Shown piece by piece: positions 7,541 through 15,821 of a DNA stretch of 40,917 nucleotides. The DNA comes from an uncultured Roseicyclus sp. GTDB lineage: Bacteria > Pseudomonadota > Alphaproteobacteria > Rhodobacterales > Rhodobacteraceae. The first letter of the stretch is position 1. Each line of letters starts with the position of its first letter. The notes under the pieces are model-generated. The model ran no database searches. It had not been told where the DNA came from and saw nothing but the letters and a program-made list of their open reading frames with translations. The position numbers and the translations under genes are program-made. The stretch is taken from contig CAKZPN010000078.1 of the NCBI GenBank assembly GCA_937139335.1, forward strand, positions 1 to 40,917. Direction: 5' to 3'.

Positions 7541-9448
7541 TTAAAGACGCATCAGATAGCGAGCGAATCCGTTTTGCTCGATCCCGCCCGGGATCAGGCC
7601 CAGTTCTTTGGCCCTGGCGGCATGGCCCGCGGCACCGGGCCCTGTGTGCACCAACACCTCGACCCCGCCCAGCGGTGTGAAGCGAAAGCTCGGCTCGATC
7701 TGCGGGTCCAGCGGGTGCTCGGCGCTCGCGATGTAACTCACCAGCGCGCTGCGCACGGGATCGGCACTGACCAGAACGGTTTCACAGGCCGCCGCCGCCG
7801 GGAAATGCCCGCCCCCCGCGGCGCGGTAGGCGTTGGAGACGAGCAGGAACCGGTCCGTGTCCCGCACCGGCTGGCCGCTGCTAAGGCACAGGTCGCGGAT
7901 GCGCCCCGGCCCCTCGCGGATCTCGTCACCCTCGACATTGGTGCGCGCGATCTGGCTCAGGTCGATCGCGTAGCGCAGCCCGTCCATCCGGTCGAAATTG
8001 TAGCTGGCAAAGCAAAGGTCGATCATCGGTTGCGGCGCGCCCTGCCGCGCCGGGTCGATCAGGTGGAAGGCCGCGGCGCTCCGCTCCAGCCACTCACGCA
8101 CCTGCGCACCCGTCGCGCACAGCAGCGCGAGGCCATTGGTATAGGCGTAGAGATCGGCGGCATGGCGCAGCAGGATCTCGCCCGCCGGGACGTCGGTGTA
8201 ATGCCCCGGCCCGCCCCTGCCCCCGGCGCGGAACGGCGTGGTGACCGAGATCAGCGGCAGCGCGGCCAGATCGTCCCGCTCGGCCACGATTGGCGCGACG
8301 GCGGCGCGCTGTGCGTCTGCGATCAGTTGCGTCGCGGCGCAGGGCGCGAGCAGGCTGAAATAGGTTTCCAGCGGCACCGCGCTCTGCCCCAGCGGTCGGG
8401 CGGAATAGGCGCGCGTCAGCCGGTGCCCACGCGCCATCTGTTGGCGAAACACCGGCAGGCCATGCAGGTGTCGGCGCAACGTCTTGCGGTCCTCGGCGAT
8501 GGCCTCCGACGGTGCGCGCAGGGTGACGTTGGACGTGCTCACCCGCCAGGGGCCATCCGGCGTCGCGCGGAGTTCGAGGTCGATCTGGCCCAGATGCGAG
8601 CCCCAGAAGCCGGGCTGAACCAGCGCCGCGCGACCTGCCGGACTGGGAGTGTCGTCGGGCCGCGGAAAGACACCATGGGTGTGACCGGCCACGACCACGT
8701 CGACGCCGTCGATCTGCGACAACAGCCGGCCGACGTTCTCGCCCTCCGCCGCGTCACCCTCCAGCCCCAGACCGCTATGGGCCAGCACGATGACCAGATC
8801 GACCCCCTGGGCCCGCATCTGCGCCACTTCGCGACGGACGGCGGGCAGGATCGCGCCCACTTCCATCTGCCCGTCAAGTTGCGCTCGGGCCCAGCGCATG
8901 ACCTGCGGCGGGGTTGCGCCGGTGACGCCGACCCGCAATCGGCGCCTTATGCCGGTTTCATCGACCAGAACACGTTCGAGAATGGCGTGCCGGACCACGA
9001 CATCCGGGCCGGCGCCGAGCCGTCGCGCATTGGCCAAGACGACCGGGTAGCTTGCCGCGGACAGCGTGCGGTCCAGGACCGCCAGGCCGAAATCGAAATC
9101 GTGGTTGCCCAGCGTCGCGGCATCGTATCGCAAGGCATTCATCGCCGCGATCATCGGGTGGGTCTCGCCCGTCGGCATCAGTTCGGACAGCGCGGCATCG
9201 GCCAGCGGCGCGCCCTGCAACGTGTCGCCATTGTCGAAAAGCAGCGTGTTCGGGCATTCGGCACGCGCCTGTTCGATCAGCGCGGCCACACCGGCCAGCC
9301 CAACTGCGTCATCGCGGCAATCGGAATAGTAGTTGAATGGAAAAAGGTGCGCATGCAGATCGGACGTCGCCAACACGCGTAAGCGCAGCACGACATCTTT
9401 CTCGGTCGCGCGCGCGGCTTCTTCAGCCACTGCCCCCGTTACGATCAT
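7541..9448 (-). CDS. 2',3'-cyclic-nucleotide 2'-phosphodiesterase / 3'-nucleotidase (CpdB-like)
   Basis: 635 residues. The N-terminal calcineurin-like metallophosphatase domain shows the metal motifs LATSDLHAHL (D and H), DNGDTLQG, GNHDFDFG, LAHSGLG and VAGHTHGVF. A C-terminal 5'-nucleotidase domain follows (from about residue 330) with NAYRAAGGGHFP near the nucleotide-stacking region. CpdB normally sits in the periplasm and turns 2',3'-cyclic nucleotides into 3'-nucleotides and then nucleosides. Oddly, the start MIVTGAVAEEAARATEKD is not a signal peptide, and an in-frame TAG two codons upstream of the ATG rules out a longer N-terminus. The enzyme may therefore be cytoplasmic or use another route. 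Divergent to nudC. Confidence 0.88.
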   Translation of the reverse strand: MIVTGAVAEEAARATEKDVVLRLRVLATSDLHAHLFPFNYYSDCRDDAVGLAGVAALIEQARAECPNTLLFDNGDTLQGAPLADAALSELMPTGETHPMIAAMNALRYDAATLGNHDFDFGLAVLDRTLSAASYPVVLANARRLGAGPDVVVRHAILERVLVDETGIRRRLRVGVTGATPPQVMRWARAQLDGQMEVGAILPAVRREVAQMRAQGVDLVIVLAHSGLGLEGDAAEGENVGRLLSQIDGVDVVVAGHTHGVFPRPDDTPSPAGRAALVQPGFWGSHLGQIDLELRATPDGPWRVSTSNVTLRAPSEAIAEDRKTLRRHLHGLPVFRQQMARGHRLTRAYSARPLGQSAVPLETYFSLLAPCAATQLIADAQRAAVAPIVAERDDLAALPLISVTTPFRAGGRGGPGHYTDVPAGEILLRHAADLYAYTNGLALLCATGAQVREWLERSAAAFHLIDPARQGAPQPMIDLCFASYNFDRMDGLRYAIDLSQIARTNVEGDEIREGPGRIRDLCLSSGQPVRDTDRFLLVSNAYRAAGGGHFPAAAACETVLVSADPVRSALVSYIASAEHPLDPQIEPSFRFTPLGGVEVLVHTGPGAAGHAARAKELGLIPGGIEQNGFARYLMRL

Positions 9449-9605
9449 GACCTATCCCGTTGCTACCCCGTAGAAAATATGGAATGGCGGCCGCATTCGG
9501 TGAACCGTGTTAAATGGCGAGCGCCTGTTTTTTGCCCCGCATTGCGCCATTTGTGACAAACGGGTCATACCTTAGGTCAGGTGAGTATCGGAAAGGGCGC
9601 GTGCC

Positions 9606-10583
9606 ATGCGGCTTGCGGAAACGGTGACCTTTGGCGGATCGGACCTGGACCGGGCCGCCGCCGAGCGGAAAGACGCAGCCGCGCTGCACAGGATGCTCGC
9701 GCATGAGGGTCGCGTGATCGCGCTGTGGCGCGGCAAGCCGCTGGTCGACGGCAATCCGGCCGACGGGGCCAGTGCGCTCGTGGCGCTGCGGGCGGATCAT
9801 CCGGTGCTGAAACTGGCGGCGGATCCACCGATTTTCCTCGGCCGCGTCGCGGGCACACCGATCTTTGCACAGGACATCTCGGGCTGGACCCCGACCGAGC
9901 CGGTGGACGAGGCGCAGATCGGCGCCTTTCTCGACCCGAGCGTGCAAATGCATCCGGCCGCACCCGACGGTTCCGCGTTTCGCGAGTTGCGCACCGTCAT
10001 GACCACGCTCGCGCCCCGCGACGCGGAGCTTGCCGCAACCGCCCGCGCGCTGTGGAACTGGCACCAGTCGCACGGGTTCTGCGCGAAATGCGGGGCGGCC
10101 TCGGTCATGGCCGACGGCGGGTGGCAACGGGTCTGCCCGGAGTGTGGGGCGCATCATTTCCCCCGCACCGATCCCGTGGTCATCATGCTGATCACGCGCG
10201 GCGACCGGGTGCTTCTGGGCCGTTCGCCGGGATGGCCCGAGGGGATGTATTCGCTTCTGGCAGGCTTTGTCGAGCCGGGCGAGACGATAGAGGGCGCGGT
10301 GCGCCGCGAGGTGTTCGAGGAAACCGCCGTGCGCGTCGGGCGCGTCGACTATCTTGCCGGCCAGCCCTGGCCGTTTCCCTCGTCGCTCATGATCGGTTGT
10401 CGGGGCGAGGCGACGAGTGACGAGATCGTCGTCGACCCCGTCGAGATCGAGGCGGCGCAGTGGGTGTCCCGCAGCGAGATGCTGACCGTCTTCGCGGGCC
10501 AGCACCCCCTGATCCGTCCGGCGCGCCGCGGCGCGATTGCCCGTTTCCTGATCGAACACTGGTTGGCCGACCGCCTAGACTAG
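9606..10583 (+). CDS. nudC: NAD(H) pyrophosphatase / NAD-capped RNA hydrolase NudC
   Basis: 325 residues. A four-cysteine zinc ribbon (Cys159, Cys162, Cys177, Cys180) precedes the Nudix box at about 220-242 (GFVEPGETIEGAVRREVFEE), followed by the NudC-specific GQPWPFPSS motif (family consensus SQPWPFPxS). NudC cleaves NADH to NMNH and AMP and removes NAD caps from RNA. In the Nudix box the Gly after EE is Ala (EETAV), a conservative variation; the catalytic RE..EE residues are intact. A 157-bp gap separates it from the divergent cpdB-like gene. It is followed by a sulfotransferase-like gene after 115 bp, probably a separate unit. Confidence 0.95.
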   Translation: MRLAETVTFGGSDLDRAAAERKDAAALHRMLAHEGRVIALWRGKPLVDGNPADGASALVALRADHPVLKLAADPPIFLGRVAGTPIFAQDISGWTPTEPVDEAQIGAFLDPSVQMHPAAPDGSAFRELRTVMTTLAPRDAELAATARALWNWHQSHGFCAKCGAASVMADGGWQRVCPECGAHHFPRTDPVVIMLITRGDRVLLGRSPGWPEGMYSLLAGFVEPGETIEGAVRREVFEETAVRVGRVDYLAGQPWPFPSSLMIGCRGEATSDEIVVDPVEIEAAQWVSRSEMLTVFAGQHPLIRPARRGAIARFLIEHWLADRLD

Positions 10584-10698
10584 GCGCGCGTTGCAACAAT
10601 CTGGCCTGACCATGACCTGCGGAGTTGCCGGCCAAGGCCGACGTCTGCTATCTTCAATGAAAAGACGAAAAACAATAAGATCGAGCAGAGGTCAGGAC

Positions 10699-11421
10699 AT
10701 GCCGTACATATTGCCCGCGCAGCGGATGGCGTTTTTCTTTTCGCCCAAGTCGGGGGGCACGTCGCTACGGGCCTTCCTGTTTCACGCGGAAAACGGGTTC
10801 CCGTTCCGGGACTATTCGGTGCAGGGGGTGTGGTACGACGCCAATAGGCTGGCCGGGAACTACCGGTTCAACCACCGCAGCCAGGAAGGCGTGGAGAGAT
10901 TTCGCCGCTTCGCGCTGCTGCGTGATCCGGTCACCCGCTTTCTGTCGGGCTATTCCAACCGCGTCCTGCATTTCCGCGAGCTGAGCATCGAGGCCGCGGG
11001 CCCGATGCTGCTGCAAGAGGGGCTTCCACCCGACCCCGACATCACCACCTTCACGGAAAACTATGTCGGCTATCTGCGCTGTTCCAAACCGGTGGCGCGG
11101 CATTTCCTGAAACAACAGAAGTTCATCGGCTCCGATCCCGCGTATTACGAACGCATCTTCACGCTGGAAAGGATCGACGAGCTGGCGGCATTCGTGAATG
11201 CCGAATGCAAGACCGATGCGCGGATGCCGAGACTGCAGACCGGAGGCCCGAAGCTCGATTTCTTCGCATTGCCCGAGGATGTGCAATACGATGTTTTGAA
11301 CATCTGCCGGCATGATATCGCATTCCAGATCATGCCCGAGTATTGGCGTCCCTATGCGCATCTGATCGAAGCACCGGTTGCCGCGCCCGCCGATCTGGCC
11401 ACGACCGCAATTGCCGGTTAA
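10699..11421 (+). CDS. Sulfotransferase-like protein (Sulfotransfer_2 type)
   Basis: 240 residues from ATG 10699, which has AGAGGTCAGG just upstream. The start MPYILPAQRMAFFFSPKSGG is followed by TSLRAFLFH; FSPKSGGTS is the 5'-phosphosulfate-binding loop of the carbohydrate sulfotransferase superfamily, and ALLRDPVTRFLSGYSNR (about residues 72-88) is the 3'-phosphate-binding segment with the conserved Arg and Ser. Such enzymes move sulfate from PAPS to a sugar or lipid acceptor. There is no signal peptide or membrane segment, so it would act in the cytoplasm. The acceptor is unknown. The neighbours (nudC, an SRPBCC protein) give no pathway, but two more sulfotransferase-like genes lie in the polysaccharide cluster 5-10 kb away. 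Confidence 0.75.
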   Translation: MPYILPAQRMAFFFSPKSGGTSLRAFLFHAENGFPFRDYSVQGVWYDANRLAGNYRFNHRSQEGVERFRRFALLRDPVTRFLSGYSNRVLHFRELSIEAAGPMLLQEGLPPDPDITTFTENYVGYLRCSKPVARHFLKQQKFIGSDPAYYERIFTLERIDELAAFVNAECKTDARMPRLQTGGPKLDFFALPEDVQYDVLNICRHDIAFQIMPEYWRPYAHLIEAPVAAPADLATTAIAG

Positions 11422-11459
11422 GTCTGGGCGGGCAGGTCCAAACGGTTGGGACGAGTGAG

Positions 11460-11933
11460 ATGAAGTTCAAGGTATCCGAAGAGGTCGACGCGCCACAGGC
11501 AATGGTCTGGACGCGGTTCACGGATTTCAGCGGCTTCGAGAACGATGCCCGCGGCCGTGGCGCCACGATCACGCGGGTCGGCAACTGGACCACGACCGCG
11601 GAAGGCGTCGAGTGGCGGGGCGAGGTGACGATCCGCGGCAAGGCGCGCGCCGTCTCGGCCAGGGTCGCGCGGCTGGTCCCGCAGGAGCTTTGCCTGATCG
11701 ATAGCCGCATCGGCGGGATGGAATGCGGCTACGAGATGACCTTCGTCCCGGTCTCCGCCGATGTCACCGAGGTGTCGATTGTGCTGGAGCTGTCGGCCGA
11801 CACGCTGGCCGCGCGGCTTCTGTTGCAGACACTGAAACTGGCCCGCAGTCGGGTGATGCTGCGCCTGCAGGGCATGCTCGCGCGGCAGGGCAACGCGGTT
11901 GAAGCCGCGTATCGTAAACAGAAGAACGCCTGA
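11460..11933 (+). CDS. SRPBCC-family protein (START/Bet v1-like fold)
   Basis: 157 residues. The start MKFKVSEEVDAPQAMVWTRF is followed by a strand-rich body (ITRVGNWTTTAEGVEWRGEV, MECGYEMTFVPVSADVTEV) and a long C-terminal helix (LLLQTLKLARSRVMLRLQGM). This is the layout of polyketide-cyclase/CoxG-like SRPBCC proteins, which hold a hydrophobic ligand in a helix-grip cavity. The ligand is unknown. Its ATG has GGGACGAG upstream. It starts 38 bp after the sulfotransferase-like gene and may share its transcript. Its stop lies only 4 bp from the stop of the convergent DMT transporter gene. Confidence 0.75.
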   Translation: MKFKVSEEVDAPQAMVWTRFTDFSGFENDARGRGATITRVGNWTTTAEGVEWRGEVTIRGKARAVSARVARLVPQELCLIDSRIGGMECGYEMTFVPVSADVTEVSIVLELSADTLAARLLLQTLKLARSRVMLRLQGMLARQGNAVEAAYRKQKNA

Positions 11934-11937
11934 GGGG

Positions 11938-12858
11938 TCAGGGCTGGCTCGACCCGGCCTTGCGCTGCCGGGCGCGTTCGATGCCAAGCTGCCGTTCGCG
12001 CAGGATGATCAGGATTCCGGCAATCACGATCATCGCGCCACCGGCCAGCATCGCCGCCCCCGGCACCTCGCCGAAGATCGTGTAGCCCACGAGGATCGAC
12101 AGCAGCATCGAGGTATATTCGAACGGCGCGATCAGCGACGCGTCGGCGTGGCGGTAGCTGGTCGTCAGCAAGATCTGCCCCACACCGCCCAGCAAACCCG
12201 CCAGGACCAGCAGGGCCAGCACGCCCGCCGAGGGCAGCGCCCAGCCCCATGGCAGCGTCAGAAGCGACAGCAGCGTCGCCGTGATCGAGAAATAGAAGAC
12301 GATGGCCGAGGTCGTCTCGGTCTGCACCAGCTTGCGAACGAAGACCTGCGCCAGCGCGGCGCAGACTGCCGACAAGAGCACGATCACCGCGCCCAGCGTC
12401 TCCCGCGTGTCAACCCCGGCGGGATCGACCTGCAGCCGTGGGCTGAGCACGATCAGCACCCCCACCAGCCCCAGAACCACCATCGACAGGCGGAACAGGC
12501 GCACATCTTCGCCAAGAAACATCGCCGCGAAGATGACGACGAGGATCGGCGCGGCGTAGCCGATCGCCGTCACTTCGGGCAGGGGCAGCAGGCCCAGACC
12601 GGCAAAACCGAGCCCCATGGACGTGGTGCCGACCAGCCCGCGCCAGACATGGCCCATGGGGTTCGCGGTGCGCAGCCCGGTGTGCAACTCGCCCCGGATC
12701 GCCAGCCAGACCCCGATGACCGGGATCGCGAAGAGCGAGCGGAAGAACACCGCCTGTCCCGGCGGGATCGAGTCGGAGGTCGCCTTGATGATCGCGGACA
12801 TGGCCACGAAGACGCAGACGGACAGGATCTTGAACGTGATGCCGCGCAGCGGGGACAT
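11938..12858 (-). CDS. DMT-superfamily transporter (EamA domains)
   Basis: 306 residues with about ten membrane helices in two EamA repeats; the first opens with GITFKILSVCVFVAMSAIIK, the second near residue 150 (LGAVIVLLSAVCAALAQVFV). Typical pieces are PPGQAVFFRSLFAIPVI, VAMSAIIK and IGYAAPILVVIFAAMFLGE. The family exports amino acids, nucleobases or other small metabolites across the inner membrane; the substrate is not predictable. A positively charged C-terminal tail (RERQLGIERARQRKAGSS) is cytoplasmic. It lies 52 bp downstream of cueR on the same strand, so some read-through from the copper operon is possible, but no copper-related feature is seen in the protein. Confidence 0.88.
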   Translation of the reverse strand: MSPLRGITFKILSVCVFVAMSAIIKATSDSIPPGQAVFFRSLFAIPVIGVWLAIRGELHTGLRTANPMGHVWRGLVGTTSMGLGFAGLGLLPLPEVTAIGYAAPILVVIFAAMFLGEDVRLFRLSMVVLGLVGVLIVLSPRLQVDPAGVDTRETLGAVIVLLSAVCAALAQVFVRKLVQTETTSAIVFYFSITATLLSLLTLPWGWALPSAGVLALLVLAGLLGGVGQILLTTSYRHADASLIAPFEYTSMLLSILVGYTIFGEVPGAAMLAGGAMIVIAGILIILRERQLGIERARQRKAGSSQP

Positions 12859-12910
12859 GGAACACCCGAGGGAGGGAATGATGGGACCCTACGCGCGAGA
12901 TCGCGGGGGT

Positions 12911-13309
12911 TCAATCGCCCGTGACGGGTGCCGCGAGACCGGTCAGGATCGGGCAATCGGGCCGCTCGTCCCCCGCACAGGCATGGACGAGGTCGGCCAG
13001 CACGCGCCGCATTTCCGTCAGCTCCGCCATCTTGGCGTCGATCTCTCCCAGATGCGTCTGGGCCACGGCCTTCACGTCGGCGCTGGCCCGCCCGCGATCC
13101 TCGTAGAGCGCCAGAAGGGTCCGGCATTGCTCGATCGAAAATCCGAGGCTCCGCGCACGCGCGATGAAGGCCAGCTTGTGCAGGTGTGCCTCGGTGAAGC
13201 GACGATACCCGTTGCCACCCCTCAGCGGCGCGATCAGCCCGATTTCCTCGTAATAGCGGATCGTCTTGGCGGGCAGGCCGGCGGCCTCGGACACTTCACC
13301 GATATTCAT
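12911..13309 (-). CDS. cueR: Copper-responsive MerR-family regulator CueR
   Basis: 132 residues. The N-terminal winged helix-turn-helix (MNIGEVSEAAGLPAKTIRYY, EEIGLIAP) is followed by a dimerisation helix and a C-terminal metal loop CAGDERPDCPI. The two Cys spaced CX7C match the Cu(I)-binding loop of CueR/HmrR. The buried acidic/serine position typical of +1 metal sensors cannot be confirmed by eye. On Cu(I) binding it would twist the copA promoter into the active form. Its ATG overlaps the copA stop (ATGA), so regulator and pump are coupled and cueR is induced along with copA, a positive feedback arrangement. Confidence 0.93.
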   Translation of the reverse strand: MNIGEVSEAAGLPAKTIRYYEEIGLIAPLRGGNGYRRFTEAHLHKLAFIARARSLGFSIEQCRTLLALYEDRGRASADVKAVAQTHLGEIDAKMAELTEMRRVLADLVHACAGDERPDCPILTGLAAPVTGD

Positions 13310-15741
13310 GCGGCCTCCATCCGGCGCAGGCGCAGTGCGTTCAGCACCACGAGGACCGAGCTGGCCGCCATCGCGCCCGCCGCCAGCATCGGGTTCAGGA
13401 ACGGACCGCCGAAGAGCGCCAAGAGCCCCGCCGCGACCGGGATCAGGGCAATGTTATAGCCGAATGCCCAGACCAGGTTTTGCGCGATGTTGCGCAACGT
13501 CCGCCGCGACACTTCCAGCGCGGTGACGACGCCGGTGGGCGCGCCCGAGACCAGCACGACATCGCCCGCCTCGATCGCCACATCGGTGCCGGTGCCGAGC
13601 GCGATGCCGACATCCGCCTCGGCCAGCACGGCAGCGTCGTTGAGCCCGTCGCCCACGAAGGCGACGCGCTGCCCCTCGGCCCGCCATACGGCCACCTGCG
13701 CGCGCTTGTCGGCGGGGCTGAGGCGGGCGTGGGCACGGGCGATGCCCAGCTCCGCGGCAACGGCGGCAACCGGCCCCTCGGCATCGCCGGACAGGAGCGC
13801 GACATCGACGCCCCGCGCCGTCAGCGCGGCGACGGCGCGGGCGGCGTCAGGCTTCAATGGGTCGGACAGCGACAAATAGCCGAGGTAGAGGGCGCCGCGC
13901 GCGACGTGGATCTCGGTCGCGGTCGATGCGACCGTCGGCGGCACGGCGACACCCTCGCCTTCGAGAAAGGCGCGGCTGCCGACGCGGAGCGTCTCACCCG
14001 CCACCCGGGCGACAACGCCCGCCCCGGTCCGCGCCTCGAACCCGGTGACGGTCGCGGGGGCGATGCCCCGCGCCGCAGCCTCGGCCAGCACGGCGCGGGC
14101 CAGCGGATGTTCCGACGCCGTCTCGGCCCCGGCGGCCAGCGACAGCAGCGTCGCGGTATCGCTGTCGCGCGTTACCTCGATGCCGGTCACGGCCGGGCGC
14201 CCTTCGGTGAGGGTGCCGGTCTTGTCGAAGGCGACGAGGTCGACCTTGGACAGCTCCTGCAGCGCGTCGCCCTTGCGGAACAGCACACCCAGTTCCGCCG
14301 CGCGTCCGGTGCCGGCCAGGATCGAGACCGGCGTGGCGAGACCCATGGCGCAGGGGCAGGCGATGATCAGGACGGACACGCCGATGACCAGCGCCTTCAC
14401 CGGGTCCGGCCCCCAGATCAGCCAGCCACCGGCCGCGAGCAGCGCGATGACCAGCACCACCGGCACGAACACCGCCGTCACCCGGTTGATCAGCGACTGC
14501 ACCGGCAGGCGCGTTGCCTGCGCGTCCTCGACCATGGCGACGATGCGGGCGAGCACCGTGTCCGACCCGACTGCCGTGGCGCGGTAGACCAGCGTGCCGG
14601 TGCCGTTCACCGTGCCCGCGGTGACGCCATCGCCCGCGGATTTTTCAACAGGCACCGGTTCGCCCGTCAGCATCGCTTCGTCGATCCAGCTTGCGCCCTC
14701 GGTCACTTCGCCGTCCACCGCGACGCGCTGGCCCGGTTTCAGCCGCAGCAGGTCGCCGCGACGAAGCTCCGCCACCGGCACCTCGCGCTCGACGCCCGCG
14801 TCGATGCGCAACGCGGTGTCGGGGCGGAGCGCCATCAGGCTGCGGATCGCCGCGCCCGCTTGCCCGCGCGCGCGCGCCTCGAGCCAGCGACCGAGGAGGA
14901 TCAATGTCACGATCACCGCCGCCGCCTCGAAATAGACAAAGCGCCCGGTTTCGGGAACCAGCGCGGGCGCGAAGGTGACGAAGGTGGACCAGGCCCAGGC
15001 AGCGCTCGCGCCCAGCACCACGAGGCTGTTCATCTCCGGCGCTCCCTTCAGCAGCGCCGGCACGCCGAGGCGGTAGAACACCCGCCCCGGACCGGCCAGG
15101 ACCGCGGTGGTCAGCACGAACTGCACCAGATGCAGGGGGAAGGTGCCGAAGGTCATCATCTGCCAGTGGTGGAAGGCGGGGATGATATGCCCACCCATCT
15201 CCAGCACGAAGACCGGTAGGGTCAGCGCGGCGGCGACAAGGAACGCACGGCGCACCGGGGCGGCTTCATCGGCGGGGGCTGCAGGGGCCTCCGGCTCGGC
15301 CTCGATCCGCGTCACCGGATAGCCGACCTTGTCCATCGCCGCCTCGACCTGTGCCCAGTCGGCGCCGTCGGCAAGCCGCAAATCGGCACGCTTCAGCGCC
15401 AGGTTCACCTGAGCCTCCAGCACCTCCGGCAGCGCGGTCAGGGCGGTTTCGGCGCGCGACGCGCAGCCGCCGCAGCTGAGGTTGCCGACAGACACCCGCA
15501 GCGCGTGGCCACCGGCAGGCGCGACCGGATAGCCGGCCTTGTCCATCGCGGCGGACAGCGCCGCCGCATCGAACCCGTCGCCGGTCAGCAGGTCGGCGCG
15601 GCGGGTGGCGAGGTTCACCTGCGCCGACAGAACGCCGGGCACCGCCGCCAGCGCGGTTTCGGCGCGGGCGACGCAACTGCCGCAGGTCAGGTTTTCGACG
15701 GAGTAGCGGCGCGATACGCCGGGGGCGGTGTCTTTGGGCAT
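13306..15741 (-). CDS. copA: Cu(I)-exporting P1B-type ATPase
   Basis: 811 residues from ATG 15741; an in-frame start at 15765 lies inside the promoter -10 region and is rejected. Two N-terminal heavy-metal domains carry CGSC (Cys20, Cys23) and CGGC (Cys90, Cys93). Eight membrane helices follow, with the transport motif CPC in IIACPCAMGLATP, the phosphorylation site FDKTGTLTEG, and the hinge GDGLNDAAVLAEADVGIALG. C-terminal helices include the NIALIPVAAGLLALFGG and NPMLAAGAMAASS segments typical of Cu(I) pumps. It exports Cu(I) from the cytoplasm. The gene is followed, with overlap, by cueR and preceded by a CueR-type promoter. Confidence 0.97.
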   Translation of the reverse strand: MPKDTAPGVSRRYSVENLTCGSCVARAETALAAVPGVLSAQVNLATRRADLLTGDGFDAAALSAAMDKAGYPVAPAGGHALRVSVGNLSCGGCASRAETALTALPEVLEAQVNLALKRADLRLADGADWAQVEAAMDKVGYPVTRIEAEPEAPAAPADEAAPVRRAFLVAAALTLPVFVLEMGGHIIPAFHHWQMMTFGTFPLHLVQFVLTTAVLAGPGRVFYRLGVPALLKGAPEMNSLVVLGASAAWAWSTFVTFAPALVPETGRFVYFEAAAVIVTLILLGRWLEARARGQAGAAIRSLMALRPDTALRIDAGVEREVPVAELRRGDLLRLKPGQRVAVDGEVTEGASWIDEAMLTGEPVPVEKSAGDGVTAGTVNGTGTLVYRATAVGSDTVLARIVAMVEDAQATRLPVQSLINRVTAVFVPVVLVIALLAAGGWLIWGPDPVKALVIGVSVLIIACPCAMGLATPVSILAGTGRAAELGVLFRKGDALQELSKVDLVAFDKTGTLTEGRPAVTGIEVTRDSDTATLLSLAAGAETASEHPLARAVLAEAAARGIAPATVTGFEARTGAGVVARVAGETLRVGSRAFLEGEGVAVPPTVASTATEIHVARGALYLGYLSLSDPLKPDAARAVAALTARGVDVALLSGDAEGPVAAVAAELGIARAHARLSPADKRAQVAVWRAEGQRVAFVGDGLNDAAVLAEADVGIALGTGTDVAIEAGDVVLVSGAPTGVVTALEVSRRTLRNIAQNLVWAFGYNIALIPVAAGLLALFGGPFLNPMLAAGAMAASSVLVVLNALRLRRMEAA

Positions 15742-15762
15742 GGGTGTTCCTTCCAGACCCCT

Positions 15763-15793
15763 CACATAAGGCCTCCAGTCACTGGAAGGTCAA
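15763..15793 (-). promoter_or_regulatory. copA promoter with CueR-type operator
   Basis: On the minus strand a -35 TTGACC (15788-15793) is separated by 19 bp from a -10-like TATGTG (15763-15768). The long spacer holds a near-perfect dyad, CCTTCCAGT-G-ACTGGAGG (15772-15789). Over-long spacers with a central dyad beginning at ACCTTCC are the hallmark of MerR-family promoters, and this half-site matches those of CueR-regulated copA genes. The copA ATG lies about 20 bp beyond. Confidence 0.85.
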
Positions 15794-15821
15794 GGGGCTG
15801 AATTGGAGGAAGCCCGCAGGG

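Noticed and set aside
7502..9382. 626-residue open frame on the plus strand opposite the CpdB-like gene
   Set aside because: Shadow of a GC-rich gene; the minus-strand frame has all metallophosphatase motifs.
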